DNA of 64,000 nt, from NCBI GenBank assembly GCA_029817715.1, contig JARUPY010000169.1:41179-105178 (forward strand). The letters are read 5' to 3'. The notes beneath the pieces were generated by a model that was not told where the DNA came from, searched no databases, and worked only from the letters and a program-made list of their open reading frames with translations. This document shows positions 1 to 11,617 of this stretch, piece by piece. This stretch comes from Melastoma dodecandrum. Lineage: Eukaryota; Streptophyta; Magnoliopsida; Myrtales; Melastomataceae. Positions within the stretch are counted from its first letter, which is position 1. Each line of letters begins with the position of its first letter. A program made the translations under genes and the position numbers.

Positions 1-296
1 CAAGATTATTTCGTAGGGACACCTCCATCAAGGTTTATGGGTTTCATCGTTGTTCATTTATATAGCTCGGCTGATCACTTTCTCCCAGTACATACAGATC
101 ATCGCCGGATATTCCTTCGGCCTTCCTCGTATACATGAGATCGCCGCCGGATATTTCCTCGGTCTTCATTGTACACGGGATGCTTGCCCAATTTTTCACT
201 TTATTCACTTTATCCCTTTACTTGGCAGGAAGTGAAATTTGTAGTCCATCATCCATTGATTGTCTTTTTTGCCCCACCCTGTGACAATTTAAGTCA

Positions 297-2565
297 TTGG
301 TCACAAAAAATCTCCGTGACCTCCTTGTTGGATATGTGGTCGCTAAAGTTGCTCCCCACTCATGCATGGCAGAGCCAACGCCTTCACGTTCGTTAGGGAG
401 AAACATCATTTCTGAAAAGTCTGAGTGGGTACATTCTATTCACTTCCGCGCTGAATTCGATTTTATTCCAAAATATTGGGAATGGCTTGAAGACATAGTT
501 TCTCGTGATGAAGAAATTCTCAGAAAGGCCAAGATGTTCGAGATATAGTTATGACCGTAACTCTGATGTCATGCGAGCTTTCTGTGAAGCTTAGTGTCCA
601 GAGTTTAATGTCCTTGAAACATCGCGTGTTGCTTTTTCAATTTCTCTTTGGAATTTTTATAAGCTTGGTGGGTTTCCTATTCATGGCAGAATGTATGAGG
701 AGACGATCCCTTGCTTGAAAGAAGTCACTAGCTCGAACTCTCGAAGCAGATTTCTTCCAAAGAGCTGCACATATTTATTTGTGGCATTTTTTCGTCTTCT
801 GGAACAAAACACCGAGGATGACCGAAGTAGGCAGAAAAATAAAGATATCATGAGTAAGGGGGTCGTTCTTATATCGTCTTGGATCGAGTTCTGGTTCAGA
901 GGAGAAGAAAAATATATTAAGCCTCCTAGGCGCGTGCCGAAGAAATCAACTCTTCCAAAGAAATCTCATAATCCTACAAGGCCAATAGCAAACGCATTTC
1001 CCTGGAGCCACAAAGAAGCATGAGTAATTGAGGATTTGGGCATTAGCGAAGAAATGTGTTTGCAGACTTATCTTTCTGCCTTCATCGCCTGTTGGTTATG
1101 CATATTTGTATTCCCGCACGACGAAGCATATATACGTCCGGAAAAATTCAAAGTAGCGAGCTTGATGGTAGTGGAAAAATGCTTTAGCCTTGCGGTTCCT
1201 GTTTTGGCTATCATATACCGAAGACTGAATGAGATTTGCAACTCTACTCCTACCGGGGCTCCTAAAGTCTGTTTTCCAGTGCATTACATGTATGGATGTT
1301 TATGTTCTATTTTCAGACTTACTTTTCTGTTCCAAAAGCTGTTGCGGGCCCTCAAATGATTGGTTATTCTGGCGAAGGTGATAGCGTTATTTTGATGCTC
1401 GTGCGGCTCGAGAACTTATTCATGATGGAGGGAATGTATATTGGTGTCATAACTTCTTCTACAGGAAGGGCGGTCTATGGATCGAGGACTCTTCTGACTC
1501 TGATGAGAACTCATTGAGCTTTTTCATAAGCATCCGATCATGTTATTTGACATTAAGGCGCAACAACTCCTTTATTGCGGAACCTTATTATCCTCCACAC
1601 TTCAGCCGTTAGCTTGGGTTTTGCCAGGACATTCCACACATATTGACGCGTGATATTTGATTCTCCTCATTAGATGAAGAACACATATTGTGGCATCTCT
1701 CGGTGCGAAAAAAACTAATTCTCGAATGTATGTTCCTAGTGTTCCCGTTTCTCACACTGATTTGGACACACTCCAGATGACAACAGACATTTCAAGAGGC
1801 TTAGGCGTTCAAGGCATGCATCCGAGGACCTCAATGTAGTCGATGACGTGCCAGATGACATCATTCTGGCTGGCAATGAGTTGGTGAGTATCTTATATCA
1901 TTTAGGTACATATTTTAAATGATCCGCGCCTTATCTTAGCTTTGTTTGCTATTGCAGCTTGCGAATGAGTTGGTCGATTTCATGGGTGACAATGGTGAGC
2001 CTTCCGTATTGAGCCCTCTTGGTCAGGAGCTCCTAAAACCGCTTCACAAGGATAAGCATGCCGTGAAGGAAGTGATCCAGCCTAAGGGAAACAACGGTCC
2101 CATTTTGTTGATCTAGTCCCAACTACACCCGCAATATCATCTTTTTGCTTCGACTCTATAGCCTCGCGAGCATATAAGAAGTTTGCGACTAGTATTTCGG
2201 ATGATATCAAGGAGAAGGTTTCGAGGACCCCTTTTAGTAGAGGACATGTTATTGCCGAGGAGATTAAGGTTGCTCTCAATCTCATCGATAAATCCGAGCA
2301 TTTGGATCTGACTCTCATTCACTCTTTGATAAAAAAGTATACAGAGAGCTCCATGCGATTCTCAAACTTAGCAGCTGATACTAAAGGAGTGATGAGTATC
2401 GCAAACCGTGATAAAGAGATGGCGTTGATCTGAAGTTGCCTCGTTGAGGGCTTGAAGGAATCTATGTGCGCTTTGAAAGGAGTCAACATGGTCCATGATG
2501 AAGATCTTCAGTCTTCAGAGGAGCTTCGCGAGTTGATTGAGACCTCGCACGAGGAGATTGCGTAA
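297..2565 (+). pseudogene. Plant mobile domain (PMD) protein, antisense ORF of the gypsy element, broken
   Basis: The plus-strand translation resembles the plant mobile domain (aminotransferase-like, PMD) family. Near 457-510 it reads FDFIPKYWEWLEDIVS, near 545-690 SYDRNSDVMRAFCEA then ISLWNFYKLGGFPIHG, near 1100-1230 IACWLCIFVFP and VASLMVVEKCFSLAVPVLA, and near 1560-1620 NNSFIAEPYYPPHFSR. These are the conserved blocks of the family, in order. An intron with GT-AG borders fits 1884-1957, and the last frame ends with TAA at 2563-2565. A possible AATAAA signal follows at 2666-2671. The copy is dead: TAG replaces an expected Trp codon near 593, and frame changes occur near 545 and 1340. PMD proteins of host origin act in silencing (MAIL1/MAIN family), but no function can be claimed here. 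Its position, antisense and downstream of pol, is what ties it to the element. Confidence 0.78.
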
Positions 2566-2689
2566 TTTACTATGGAGCCCTGAGTTTTTCTTCTTTTCTA
2601 GTTAATTTATGCTTTAGAATTCGATTCCCCTATGTTATGTCGGACTATAATAATCCTTTTCATGTAATAAAATGATTCGGAGCTTGTGT

Positions 2690-2815
2690 GGACCAGGATT
2701 ATTTCATAATTTTTTTATTATGTCGTTCACAGTTTATACTTGTGCGGGACAGAAGTATTACATTTTATTTAGCTGTTCACATTTTATACTCATGCGGGCC
2801 AGGAGTATTACGCGA
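2690..2815. repeat. Imperfect short tandem repeat downstream of the PMD frame
   Basis: Three imperfect units of about 50-60 bases each carry a GTGCGGG/ATGCGGG-like block, a CAGGA.TATTA block and a TTCACA.TTTATACT block. A further decayed unit with CATGCG lies near 2900-2930. It lies in the A+T-rich spacer between the PMD frame and the end of pol. Confidence 0.6.
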
Positions 2816-3028
2816 AGATCTCTCTTTTTTGTTCTCTCTCTTTCTTTTTTTTTTCATTTTTTCTTCATTTTTTCTCTCTTTTTTTGTGTCATGCAGTTTA
2901 GGCTCATGCGACATGAAGCATTATTCTTCATGCGTAATATCGCTTCAGGAACTTCTCATTGATCGGTCCGACACGTACTACATCTTGATCAACTATTTTG
3001 TAGGCACCTCCAGTGTAAGCTTCTTGGA

Positions 3029-3475
3029 CTACTTATGGACATCCCATTTGGATGTGAATTTGCTCCCAGTCTCATACATGACAATTATAGGTCTTCGCAC
3101 CGCTAGAACAAGGTCACCAACTTGAAAGGAGCGAGGTCGTACTTTCTTGTTAAAAGATTTCGACATCCTTGCGCGGTAACACTTAATCCGTTGTTGGGTA
3201 TCAAGCCGTTTTTCATCCAAAGCTTCTAGTTCCTGTAAGAGTAGTCGCGCATTATCCTCTTGACAAAAACCCTCTTGTATGGCTATTCGCAGTGACGGTA
3301 TTTATCATTCAAGTGGAATGACCGCTTCAATACTATAGACAAATGAGTATGGCGTCATTTGAGTCGCAGTTCTGTATGTCGTACGATATGCCCATAGAGT
3401 TTCTCCGACTCATTCATGTCAATCTCTCCTAGCTTTATCGACTACTTTTGAGAAGGTTGCATAGTGTCTTATTGA
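3029..3475 (-). pseudogene. Ty3/gypsy integrase, C-terminal remnant
   Basis: Minus-strand translation gives the end of the integrase core (a WAYRTTYRTATQMTPYS-like segment with one frame change near 3240-3400). It is followed by the family's tail DEKRLDTQQRIKCYRARMS and VRPRSFQVGDLVLAVRRPII at 3050-3220. This tail is typical of plant Tat/Athila polyproteins. The N-terminal zinc finger and the first catalytic acidic residues are absent. Just upstream on this strand the sequence joins reverse-transcriptase thumb sequence, so an internal deletion removed RNase H and half of integrase. It cannot make an active integrase. Confidence 0.82.
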
Positions 3476-3841
3476 ACGCTTCTCCCACTCAAAAGGAGTA
3501 CATTTCTTCATCAATCTATGAAAGGGATGGCATCGTCCAGCCAAGTTTGATATAAACCTCCGAATGTATGCAAGTTTCCCTTGAAGGCTCTTCAACTCAT
3601 GTATATTTCTTGGCCCTGGCATCTTCATAATCGCATCTATCTTTGATTGATCGACTTCAATGCCTCAATGTCGAACAATAAATCGAAGGAACTTTCCTGA
3701 AATCTTTGAACGCACTCTTCAACGGGTTCATCTTCAATTGATACTTACGCAGTCTGTCAAATACTTTTCTAAGGTCATCAATATGATAGCGCCTTCATAT
3801 AGATTTGACAACCAGATCATCCACGTAGCACTCTACATTCC
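3476..3841 (-). pseudogene. Ty3/gypsy reverse transcriptase, C-terminal half (palm and thumb)
   Basis: Starting beside the nested element, the minus strand encodes the RT active-site block ECYVDDLVVKS (catalytic YVDD) near 3800-3836. Then come a KYQLKMNPLKSAF-like segment and, at 3480-3628, MKMPGPRNIHELKSLQGKLA with FISNLAGRCHPFHRLMKK, the usual thumb/connection region. A stop lies just after VVKS and there is a frame change near 3650. The missing N-terminal half is found at 6268-6909 on the far side of the inserted element. The two halves are parts of one gene separated by that insertion. Confidence 0.85.
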
Positions 3842-6262
3842 TGTAATACCTCAAATTATTCAATGGGCTAGAAATCACTAATTTTTAACCCATTACATAA
3901 GCCCAGTCCAAAAATAAAATGGTTTAAGCCCATAGATATTAGTCTATCTTTTATTTTGAACTAACAAAAGGGCCAAATTCATTTAAACCCATTTTCCATT
4001 TTTTATTTTATTTAATTTCGAATTTTATTATTTGTTATTTTATTTTTGCAATTTTTTCTAACCATATCACCTCCAACAATTTTCACCTTTCTATAATTCT
4101 CCAATTAATTCAAGATTTTACGTAATAATATTTCTTTTCCTCTCCTGAATTTTTTTCTTTCTAAAAAATAAAATAAAAATCTCACGGGACTGCCCCAATC
4201 AATCACAATTCTCAATTTTGAGGGATATTTCTTTGATTTCTTGGGGGAATTTTCTTCCTAAATTCTTTCTTAAAGGGGAGGACCAGGCACATGTTAAAAA
4301 GACAGAGGAGACGTACAGGGACGGAGACATACACACGACAAATACAGAGAGATTTTTCTACATCTAGACGTTTCATCCCACCATCATGTTCTGTAGTAAG
4401 AACGTGGAAATCCCTCCGTCATCAACCCAAGCCTCCACCAAAGCTGCCGGCGACCTCAAACACCATCAAGTTCCGCTCAACATCGAATTGCAACACCATC
4501 AACGAGGAATAAATCCACCCCGACGACCTTGACGACCTCCTTGGCAAAAGCAGCAAATTCCTCCGAGCTTAAGTGTTTTCGACTCGGTGAGGATGGGTGT
4601 CCTAAACTTCTCGCGGCTGCACATCAGCATCCCGAGAAGTCGCCTTATATTTTGATGAGTTATTTACCTGTGTAGGAATAACAGGGAGGGAAGAAGTCGA
4701 CGTCTCCTAACCTCCATCAGTACAGACGGTCGTCATCAGCGACTATGGCTTCTCTTGGCTCCCTAACCAACGGAAGCTCTGAATGTCACACCACCCACTG
4801 CTAGCCGACGTCTCGATCGACATGTCGATCCCAGCGACCATAGATTCAGTCGTTCCCATACTTCGATCTGTCCTTCTGACTACGACATCCAACGTCCTCT
4901 CTCAGAACAATCTAATTCTCAACCCATGGTGGGCAGCGTCTCACCGACTCCAGCATGATCGCAGGCGCCTCGACTTCATCATCCATTATCGCCGCCACCA
5001 TCTGCGACCAGCCCCCCGCTGTCGCCGTCCCACACCCAAAGTAGCGTCAGAATCAAGCACTGCATCCCAGCAACCAGCCACCATCTTCTTGGGACTCCCT
5101 CCAAAATCCACCATCTTCATTATTTTGTTATTTTAAACTATTATCCGTGTGTTAATGCGATTTCCTTTTTTTTTATTATATATATTTTAATTCAAAGTAA
5201 TTTGTTCATTACTTTTAATCTGACGTTATTTCTTTTTTAAAAAATTAAACAATATTTATTTTAGTTATTGCATTCAAATTTTTTAAATTATTTTCTTGTT
5301 GCCTGATTTTCATAGTCTCTTAACCCAAAGTTTCATTTATTTGATGAACATGAAAATCAACCAACTATTTCGAGGATTTGACAAAGCAACCCCGAAGATT
5401 TAAGAAGACAAAGCTCGAAGACTGGAGGCGCGCGGGGAAACCGTGGTGGAAGCACGTCTCGAAAGCGGCTCCAACTGATGAGCCCGACCGATGTAAAGCC
5501 ATCCCGGCGGGCCTCAGGTACATGAGGAAGGTGCGGACCTTCCGATTTTCTTTATTTCCACATGTAACAGGTCATGGGCCCAAGTGCATAGACCCATGAT
5601 CATCACCCTTCACCGCTCCCTTTGATCTAAATAATTGTATGTGCTTGTCCGCATGCCTTAGGCCCATAGGTTTATCGTCACATGTTATTTGCTAAAAACA
5701 CATGAATTCGGGCCCAAAAGCCCGAATCGGGTCCAACGCTCGTAAAACATTGACATGAATCTGGAGTCATGCCCGGATCGGGTTCAACACCCATTAACCT
5801 AAAGCAAACTTTTGGAGCAAACGCCACATTTTCGCATCTTTAAAGGTAAGAGTTAGTAATTAGGAATCCCTGAATCCTACTTTGGTTTTCTGATTTAAAC
5901 CAAGCTTTTAAAATTAAGTCGATGGCGACTTCGTATAGTTTACCTAGGTTAAACAACAACATTGTTTTGTGGAGCCATTTTGGATGAGGAACTGACGACA
6001 CGAGCCACTCCGGTGTCCTTCCGAACATTCCTTTGTGAAGCCTACGCGCAGCCTTTCGCTCGTCGCCTTCAAAGAACTAGAGACGGTTGGCGAAACGCCC
6101 CGCGGGTCCATTTAGGAACTAAGGGAGGGTTCAATCCAATTCCCTTCCGCAGCGTCCGACGCTCGAGTCGCGATGTCGACTGGTTGGGCCTTGGGAAGTG
6201 GGCCCGGATCCTTGGGTTGTCCGAACCGCCACGCGCGTGCTAGGTCGGAAGGCGCCCGTACA
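3842..6262 (+). mobile_element. LTR-like element nested in RT (solo LTR or non-autonomous element), with target-site duplication
   Basis: The segment begins TGTAATACC and ends CCCGTACA. It is flanked on both sides by the identical pentamer ATTCC (3837-3841 and 6263-6267). TG...CA ends with a 5-bp duplication are the mark of LTR integration. On each side the RT gene is interrupted at the same codon region: the YQRAMQ-IFNDILH segment on the right and the YRNVECYVDDL segment on the left. The 2421-bp insert has no retroelement coding sequence. It contains A+T-rich stretches (3900-4180, 5150-5340) and G+C-richer parts (4290-5130, 5380-6240). No internal LTR pair was seen, so a solo LTR is the simplest reading. 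Orientation is inferred from the TGTAA end. Confidence 0.82.
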
Positions 6263-6267
6263 ATTCC

Positions 6268-6909
6268 TATGGAGAATATCATTGAAGATTCATTGCATAG
6301 CTCGTTGATAAGTTGCACCCACATTCTTCAACCCGAAAGACATCACCTTATAGTATTGTATTCATTTTGGAGTACGAAAAGCTGTCATTTCCTCATCATT
6401 CGGGTCCATTCAGATTTGGTTGTACCCCGAAGATCCATCCATGAAACTGAGATCTTCATAGCCATTGGTCGTGTCTACCATTATCTCAGTAATAGGAAGA
6501 GAAAAATCGTCTTTGAGACATGCATTGTTGAGGTCACGAGAACAACGCAAACTCGGAGTTGACCGTTTTTCTTCCTAACGGGTGCAATATTTGCAATCCA
6601 TGTTAGATACTGCACCTCCCGAATAAATCTAGCTTCGATAAGATTGTTGATTTCGGCGTCTATCAAAGGGATTAACTCTAGGCGAAAACGTCATTGAGCT
6701 TGCCTTATGGGTCGAACACCATGTTTTACAGCTAACTTATGGACTGCTATCTTTGGATCAAGGCCGTTCATTTCTTTATAGCTCCATGCGGAGACATCTT
6801 TGTATTCTTTCAACAATTGGACATATAACTCTTCTTCTTTAGGGGTTAAACTTGTGCTAATGAATGTAAGGCGATGACCCCCTTTCTCCCTAAGATCGAC
6901 TTCTTTCAA
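6268..6909 (-). pseudogene. Ty3/gypsy reverse transcriptase, N-terminal half
   Basis: The minus strand carries SLTPKEEELYVQLLKEYKDV and MNGLDPKIAVHKLAV at 6740-6870. EINNLIEARFIREVQYLTWI and APVRKKNGQLRVCV follow at 6555-6660. The palm block LSFMDGSSGYNQI lies near 6400-6460, and FGLKN.GATYQRAM just before the nested insertion at 6267. One stop in the AMQ*IFND segment and one frame change near 6560 show decay. It continues at 3841 after the nested element is removed. Confidence 0.85.
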
Positions 6910-8104
6910 TTCGTCAACAGTAGACTTTTTTTGTCATTGAATACTTCTAGAGCCTCTTCTGCATCATCCTCTTTAAGAGAAGTATATTCATCAGCTTAAG
7001 TAATTGTGACGCGGTGAGAAGCGACAACATCATTTCCATTGTTATCATGAGACAATTCCCCATTGCTACTGGTAGATGCCCATGTCTTCGTGCTAATTTT
7101 CAGTACTTCGCCAGTAGTTACTTCAATAACCGTTCGACGCTTCATTCGAGAGGGAACTTTTTTACGAATATACTTTGTATCTTATATGATAATTGGGATA
7201 TCCTCTTTTTTATCAACTCTCTTCCACACCATTCGACTTCTTGAAGCTTGACTCAATCTTAACCGTGCCGATCTTCGAACCTCAATCTCTTCTTTCTTAG
7301 TGCCAATTCTATCAGATATTGATATTCGCTTAAACGGGACTCCAAGTCGATCAAATAGCGAAATTCTCATGGGTTCAATTGTAGTTTTATCATCAGCTTC
7401 GATGTATTGAATTGCAGCGTTCTTCATTAGGAGATTGACGGATTTAAGAATGTCATACCCAAGACCAAATTTTGACTTTTGACTATCACCTCCTAGATTA
7501 GCCTCTTTTGAGGCAGCCCCAAGCGCCTTCAAGTCCTTTGTGTAGCCGGCTGCAGAGATTAACCTGAATGTATTTGGATCAAATCCGTTGGTGCTTCTGT
7601 CAGACAATAAATCTGGATAGGTAATTGCCCCCTGTTTAGGTCGAACAAAACCTTTTAAAGGTGTACTTGTTTGAGCCATTGTCGTCATTTTTGTCACCGG
7701 CCAGTTGAGTTCCTTTGTTATCGTTGTCTTCAGCATGGCTACTCACGAAAGGTGGTTCCCCTACTTTTCGGAGGGCTCTTGGAATATAGAGCAAGATTGG
7801 CACATTCTATTTTGCATTATCATCCGTCCTCGTATCCTTAAGCGTAGGATCAACTGAAGGCCCTTCATGTTGAATGGGTGTGTCATTTATGCTCGATTTC
7901 TTTGAGATACACTTCGCAATTGGCTCAAGCTTTGGGACTTTATCCTCAATTTCACCACCCTTATTTAGATAAAATTTAGCATCAGCAAAGTATGACTCCG
8001 CTTCTGTAAAGGGTTTTGCATTTGCCCATACTGTGTGGGTCACCCCGTCTCACAAATTTAAAATATTGACGGAGTGTGGATGCAACAACTCCATATTCAT
8101 GGAG
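6910..8104 (-). pseudogene. Ty3/gypsy pol, spacer between protease and RT
   Basis: One long open stretch on the minus strand (7182-7736) includes GYDILKSVNLLMKNAAIQYI, ISLFDRLGVPFKRISI and several RSARLRLSQ-type basic patches. This region links protease and RT in Tat/Athila-type polyproteins and holds no catalytic motif. A shorter open stretch lies at 7807-8043, with a run of charged residues. Both are interrupted by stops relative to the flanking pol frame. Confidence 0.65.
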
Positions 8105-8692
8105 CTATGGCCGACCCAACAACATATTATAAGTGGTGTTGGAACCGATGACGTAAAACATCGCTCCAACTTCCATATCTCCTATAGTAAGGGTGAGGCA
8201 GATCTTCCCAACGGCTCGTTCTCCACCCTGATTGAATCCTTGTATTATTAGTCGGCTACTTAATAAGTCTTCAACTCCTAGCCCGATCTCTTTCAAGGCT
8301 TTTAATGACAAGATATTGACTGCCGAACATGGGTCGACCATGATGCGATTAACCTTCGTACCATAAGCATAGCCTGATACAAATAACGGTCGATTGTGAG
8401 ATTTGTGACCTACAAGAAGATCTTCATCGAGAAATGTTATTATTGTGTCATGTTCTCGTGACTTCACAACATTTATTACTGCGGGATCTTCTGGAGTGTC
8501 AACCTTCACAACTGCCACTTCTTTGTCTGCATCAATGTGGTGACAACTTCTAGACAGATCTGCAATTTTTCGAAAACGTTCCGGAAAGAAATCCCATAAG
8601 ATAACCGCGGTTGGCTTCTTCAAGGATTGGCCATCTAACAAACTCTCTTCTTTCGTTGTCTTCCTGAAATTATCTTTTATTGGTGGCCTCAT
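8105..8692 (-). pseudogene. Ty3/gypsy aspartic protease region
   Basis: This 195-codon open stretch has the retropepsin-like arrangement of the family: ITFLDEDLLVGHKSHNRPLF, then VNRIMVDPCSAVNILSLKAL, then VGAMFYVIGSNTTYNMLLGR. The usual catalytic triplet in this lineage is Asp-Ser/Thr-Gly or DxGS (as in VDxGSSVNIL). Here it reads DPCSA, so the Gly is replaced. The ending YNMLLGRP is the conserved protease C-terminal block. Together with broken gag and RT frames, this argues for an inactive copy. Confidence 0.8.
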
Positions 8693-9159
8693 CGCAATCT
8701 TTGATCACATGGGAAGCGTTTTCTTAACGGGATTAGAAGACTTCTTCGGTAGATGTTTTTTCGATCATATATTGACACCTTGGTCATATATTATTGCACT
8801 ATCCCCAGACTTGGTTGGCCAATTATCTCAGCAGGATCGACAGTCCCGAATATGATGTTAGAAGTACCATTGTTTGCAACATCGATCATATTTGAAGGTG
8901 CAATATTGGCTCCTAGATCGATCATGTTGTCACATACAAGCTCCATAACCTTCTCCTTAAAGACGAAACACTTCTCAATTGGATGACCTAAGACACGATA
9001 CTACTTGTAGAAGTTGGGATTGTCAGCTAGATTTGCTTGTTGTGGTCGCTTTGATTGTGGAAGCTCGATCATTTTAGAAGACAACATATAGTCAAATATT
9101 TCTGCAACATCTTCATCGGGAAATGATATTTCTTGTTTTACCTTTCTTCAACAATTTGG

Positions 9160-10451
9160 CATTGCCTATCCATCCTGGGTGTTTCTACAGGTGATTGTCC
9201 ATTTGCTAGGACTTTTACCGGCAATTGGCACTTTGACAGGAGCTACATCTGTAGTCATTACATGTTTCTTAGTATCCTTGAAAGCTGGTCTGCCCCCAAT
9301 TCTGTTTCTTAGTCTTCCTATCCCTCTAGGTGGCTCAGGTATTAGTATGTTACTTATGTTGGTCCCAACAAATCTTAAATCCATGTCATGAGCCTTTGTC
9401 ACCAATTCCTTGAATGATCGTGGTTTGAGTCCTTGCAGAATTTATCGAATCATCCAGAGCATGCCTTGAATGCACATGTCAATAGACGTTTCCTCCGATA
9501 GATGTTCCCAATAGTTCAAGCTTAGATTCCTTCATCGTTGGATATAGTTAGCTCGATAGACGTTTCCTCTGACGACGGGTTCTTCCTCTCATTAGCAAGT
9601 ATTAGTTAGCTCAATTATGCTCACCACGCACCGCGTGCTGTAGAAGCGATTCAGAAACTCCCTTTCCAGTTGTTCCCAACTATCAATGGTGCCTGGCTTG
9701 AGGTCAATGTAGCAGTCAAAAGCATTTCCCTTCAGAGAGTAAACAAATTGCTTAACCATCCAATCCCCATCCGTGCCTGCATTGTTGCAAGTTACAACGA
9801 AATGAGCCACATGTTGACGTGGATTCTTCTTTCCATCGAACTGTTGGAAGTATGGAGGCTGATATCCCACGGGCATATTGAGGCCTTTGATTCTTTGACT
9901 GTAAGACTTATAGTATGTCGAAGATGATGATGATTTGCCCTCAAGCTCCCCCTTTACCGTTTCTTTTATTAGTTCCATCATTGCTTTTGTCGGAATTGGA
10001 TCATCAACAACAGAAGCTTGCTTTGCCAAATTATCAACATCCATGGCCCCTTTCCTTTGTCAACTTGGGTGCGCGAACTTTCCTCCATAGATGTTTTGTC
10101 GGCGTCTTTACTCACCAACTTTTTGATGATGTAGTCCATTTGTTGCTCTCTTTCTTTTATGAAAACCATCATAGCATCCACAGTTTTTGTGAGAGCTGCG
10201 ACCTGATCTTCAAGTGAAGGAGTATCTGCCATCATCACTGGCATGACTTCAAATCATTTAGTTGAATAAGCTTTTGGGGAGGAATATGACAACGAATTGC
10301 TAGATGAAGTATTTTCAAAATTTATCTTGTGTACAAGAGATACTAAAACCTTGTCGAAAGGAGTGTCGCTTGCAGTTGGTTGAGACGACTTAGGGGAGAT
10401 AGCTCTAAGCATTTCCTCTATTTCTTCAGTTTGTTTGCGAGTCTTGGCCAC
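9160..10451 (-). pseudogene. Ty3/gypsy gag (Retrotrans_gag)
   Basis: At 9592-10044 the minus strand encodes KGLNMPVGYQPPYFQQFDGK, PRQHVAHFVVTCNNAG, QFVYSLKGNAFDCYIDLK and SWEQLEREFLNRFYSTR. This is the Retrotrans_gag domain with its usual FDG, H..HF and W..L...F..RF blocks. Upstream on this strand (9978-10244) is a predicted coiled segment, LEDQVAALTKTVDAMMVFIK. Downstream (9166-9405) lies ELVTKAHDMDLRF-like sequence that normally ends gag. Frame changes split the gene into at least four open pieces. Confidence 0.85.
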
Positions 10452-10693
10452 AGTTTGAGCATATGTCCACTTTGGAGAGCCCTCCTATTTGAGAACGTCC
10501 TTGTAGGATGGGGAAGCCTTGGAAGAGATAGACTTGAGCATTGCTTCTATCTCTTCAGCCTATTTGCACGTCATGGCCATAGACTGGGCATAAGTCCACT
10601 TTGGAGAGTCCCCATCATTGAGAATATTCTTTTCAATGATATCCTTGTAAGATGGGGATGCCTTGGGGGAGATGGACTTGAGCAATTCTTCAG
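10388..10693. repeat. Tandem duplication in the 5' part of gag
   Basis: Units begin near 10388, 10518 and 10661 with the related phrases CTTAGGGGAGATAG, CTTGGAAGAGATAG and CTTGGGGGAGATGG. Each continues with an (A/G)AGCATT..TCTAT.TCTTCAG block; the first two also share GTCCACTTTGGAGAG. Unit lengths are about 130 and 143 bases and the third unit is partial. In gag this gives a repeated acidic segment. Confidence 0.7.
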
Positions 10694-10875
10694 TCTCCTT
10701 ACATAATTCATCAATGGCCCTAGCCTTGACTAACTTTGGAAACTCGGCAGATGATGAGCCTCGGACGAGAGTGAAGGAAAAGCAGCAAGCTGAATGTACG
10801 TGACAACATTCTTGACGTTAATCATCTTTGGCGCCATGTAAATTCCTCAAAGTAAAGAGATGAGAGGTAGAGATG

Positions 10876-10894
10876 GTCCCACTAAGTGCGCCAT
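10876..10894 (-). other. Candidate primer-binding site of the gypsy element
   Basis: On the minus strand the sequence reads ATGGCGCACTTAGTGGGACC. It resembles the TTGGCGCCcACcGTGGGGCC-type site that follows the 5' LTR of plant Tat elements. It lies between the LTR candidate and gag. Several bases differ from the usual site, so the call is tentative. Confidence 0.5.
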
Positions 10895-10895
10895 A

Positions 10896-11617
10896 AATTC
10901 GTCGGAAAATATCAGCGTACAAATTATGTTATGAAAAATGTAGCGGGTGCTGTCTCTAGTCACGGACGATGCACGTGAATCCTCTTATTCGAACCTCGAG
11001 GAATATCAGTTGTGGATGATGATCCTGAGCTCTGATAGAATATCAACAAAACTTCGGGATGATATATTGACGAAGTCGTCGGGGCTTATAGGTGGGAGCA
11101 TGATCCAACAGCACTTCGGTATCTTGGTGAAGTCATCGGGGCCTATTGGCGTGATCCGGCAGAGCTTCGGTGAGCGGGAGGCGGGGAGAATCTTCGAGAG
11201 CTCCAAGAGTTTTCTCTCCACCTATGTATATGGTGTAGTGTGTGTTGTGAATGAATGAGGAGGCCTCTATTTATAGAGCTCCAGGGTCGTTTTAAATTAG
11301 GAAGTCGATCATCTCATATTAGGCAACTTCCTATGAACCGGGTTATGGGCCGGGTTTGAATTTGGGCTTAGTTTGGCTCAAAATACTTTTGTTAGGGTTG
11401 AGCTTGTTATCTTTATTTATGATCCAATGGGTTGAGCTTTTGTCCTTTCTTTATGGCTCAAATATACTATTTCAAGGACTTAAGCTTTTACCTCTTCCCA
11501 AAATTTGTTCCATGGGTTGAGTTTATACCCCTTTTATAAACCATAAAAATTGGGTAATACCCACTACGCTTAATATGAAGCCCTATAATTATGTTAAACG
11601 AAAATTTGATGTCTACG
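10896..11617 (-). mobile_element. 5' LTR of the gypsy element (approximate ends)
   Basis: This lies immediately upstream of the primer-binding-like site in the element's own direction. It contains a good promoter on the minus strand: CTCTATAAATAGAGG with the TATA box at 11268-11275, followed by a leader that runs to gag. The outer end is placed near 11611-11617 (minus strand GTAGACATCAAATTTTCG). Exact borders are uncertain because TG...CA ends are mutated and the partner LTR is not in the window. Confidence 0.6.
11268..11275 (-). promoter_or_regulatory. TATA box in the gypsy 5' LTR
   Basis: TATAAATA on the minus strand, embedded in the near-palindrome CTCTATAAATAGAG, lies about 370 bases upstream of the LTR end. 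Confidence 0.6.

Larger units (their letters stand above)
1..11617 (-). mobile_element. Ty3/gypsy LTR retrotransposon, Tat/Athila-like, decayed, left end outside window
   Basis: Read on the minus strand, the order is LTR (about 10896-11617), a primer-binding-like site, gag, protease, reverse transcriptase and integrase tail. A reading frame on the opposite strand (297-2565) follows. Gag-pol before an antisense extra ORF ahead of the 3' LTR is known for the Tat group of plant Ty3/gypsy elements. All coding parts carry stops or frameshifts. RNase H and the front of integrase are missing, because RT sequence runs directly into integrase sequence near 3475. A second LTR-like element is nested at 3842-6262. 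The 3' LTR is not visible and should lie to the left of base 1. The family assignment rests on motif recognition and gene order, not on a search. Confidence 0.8.
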
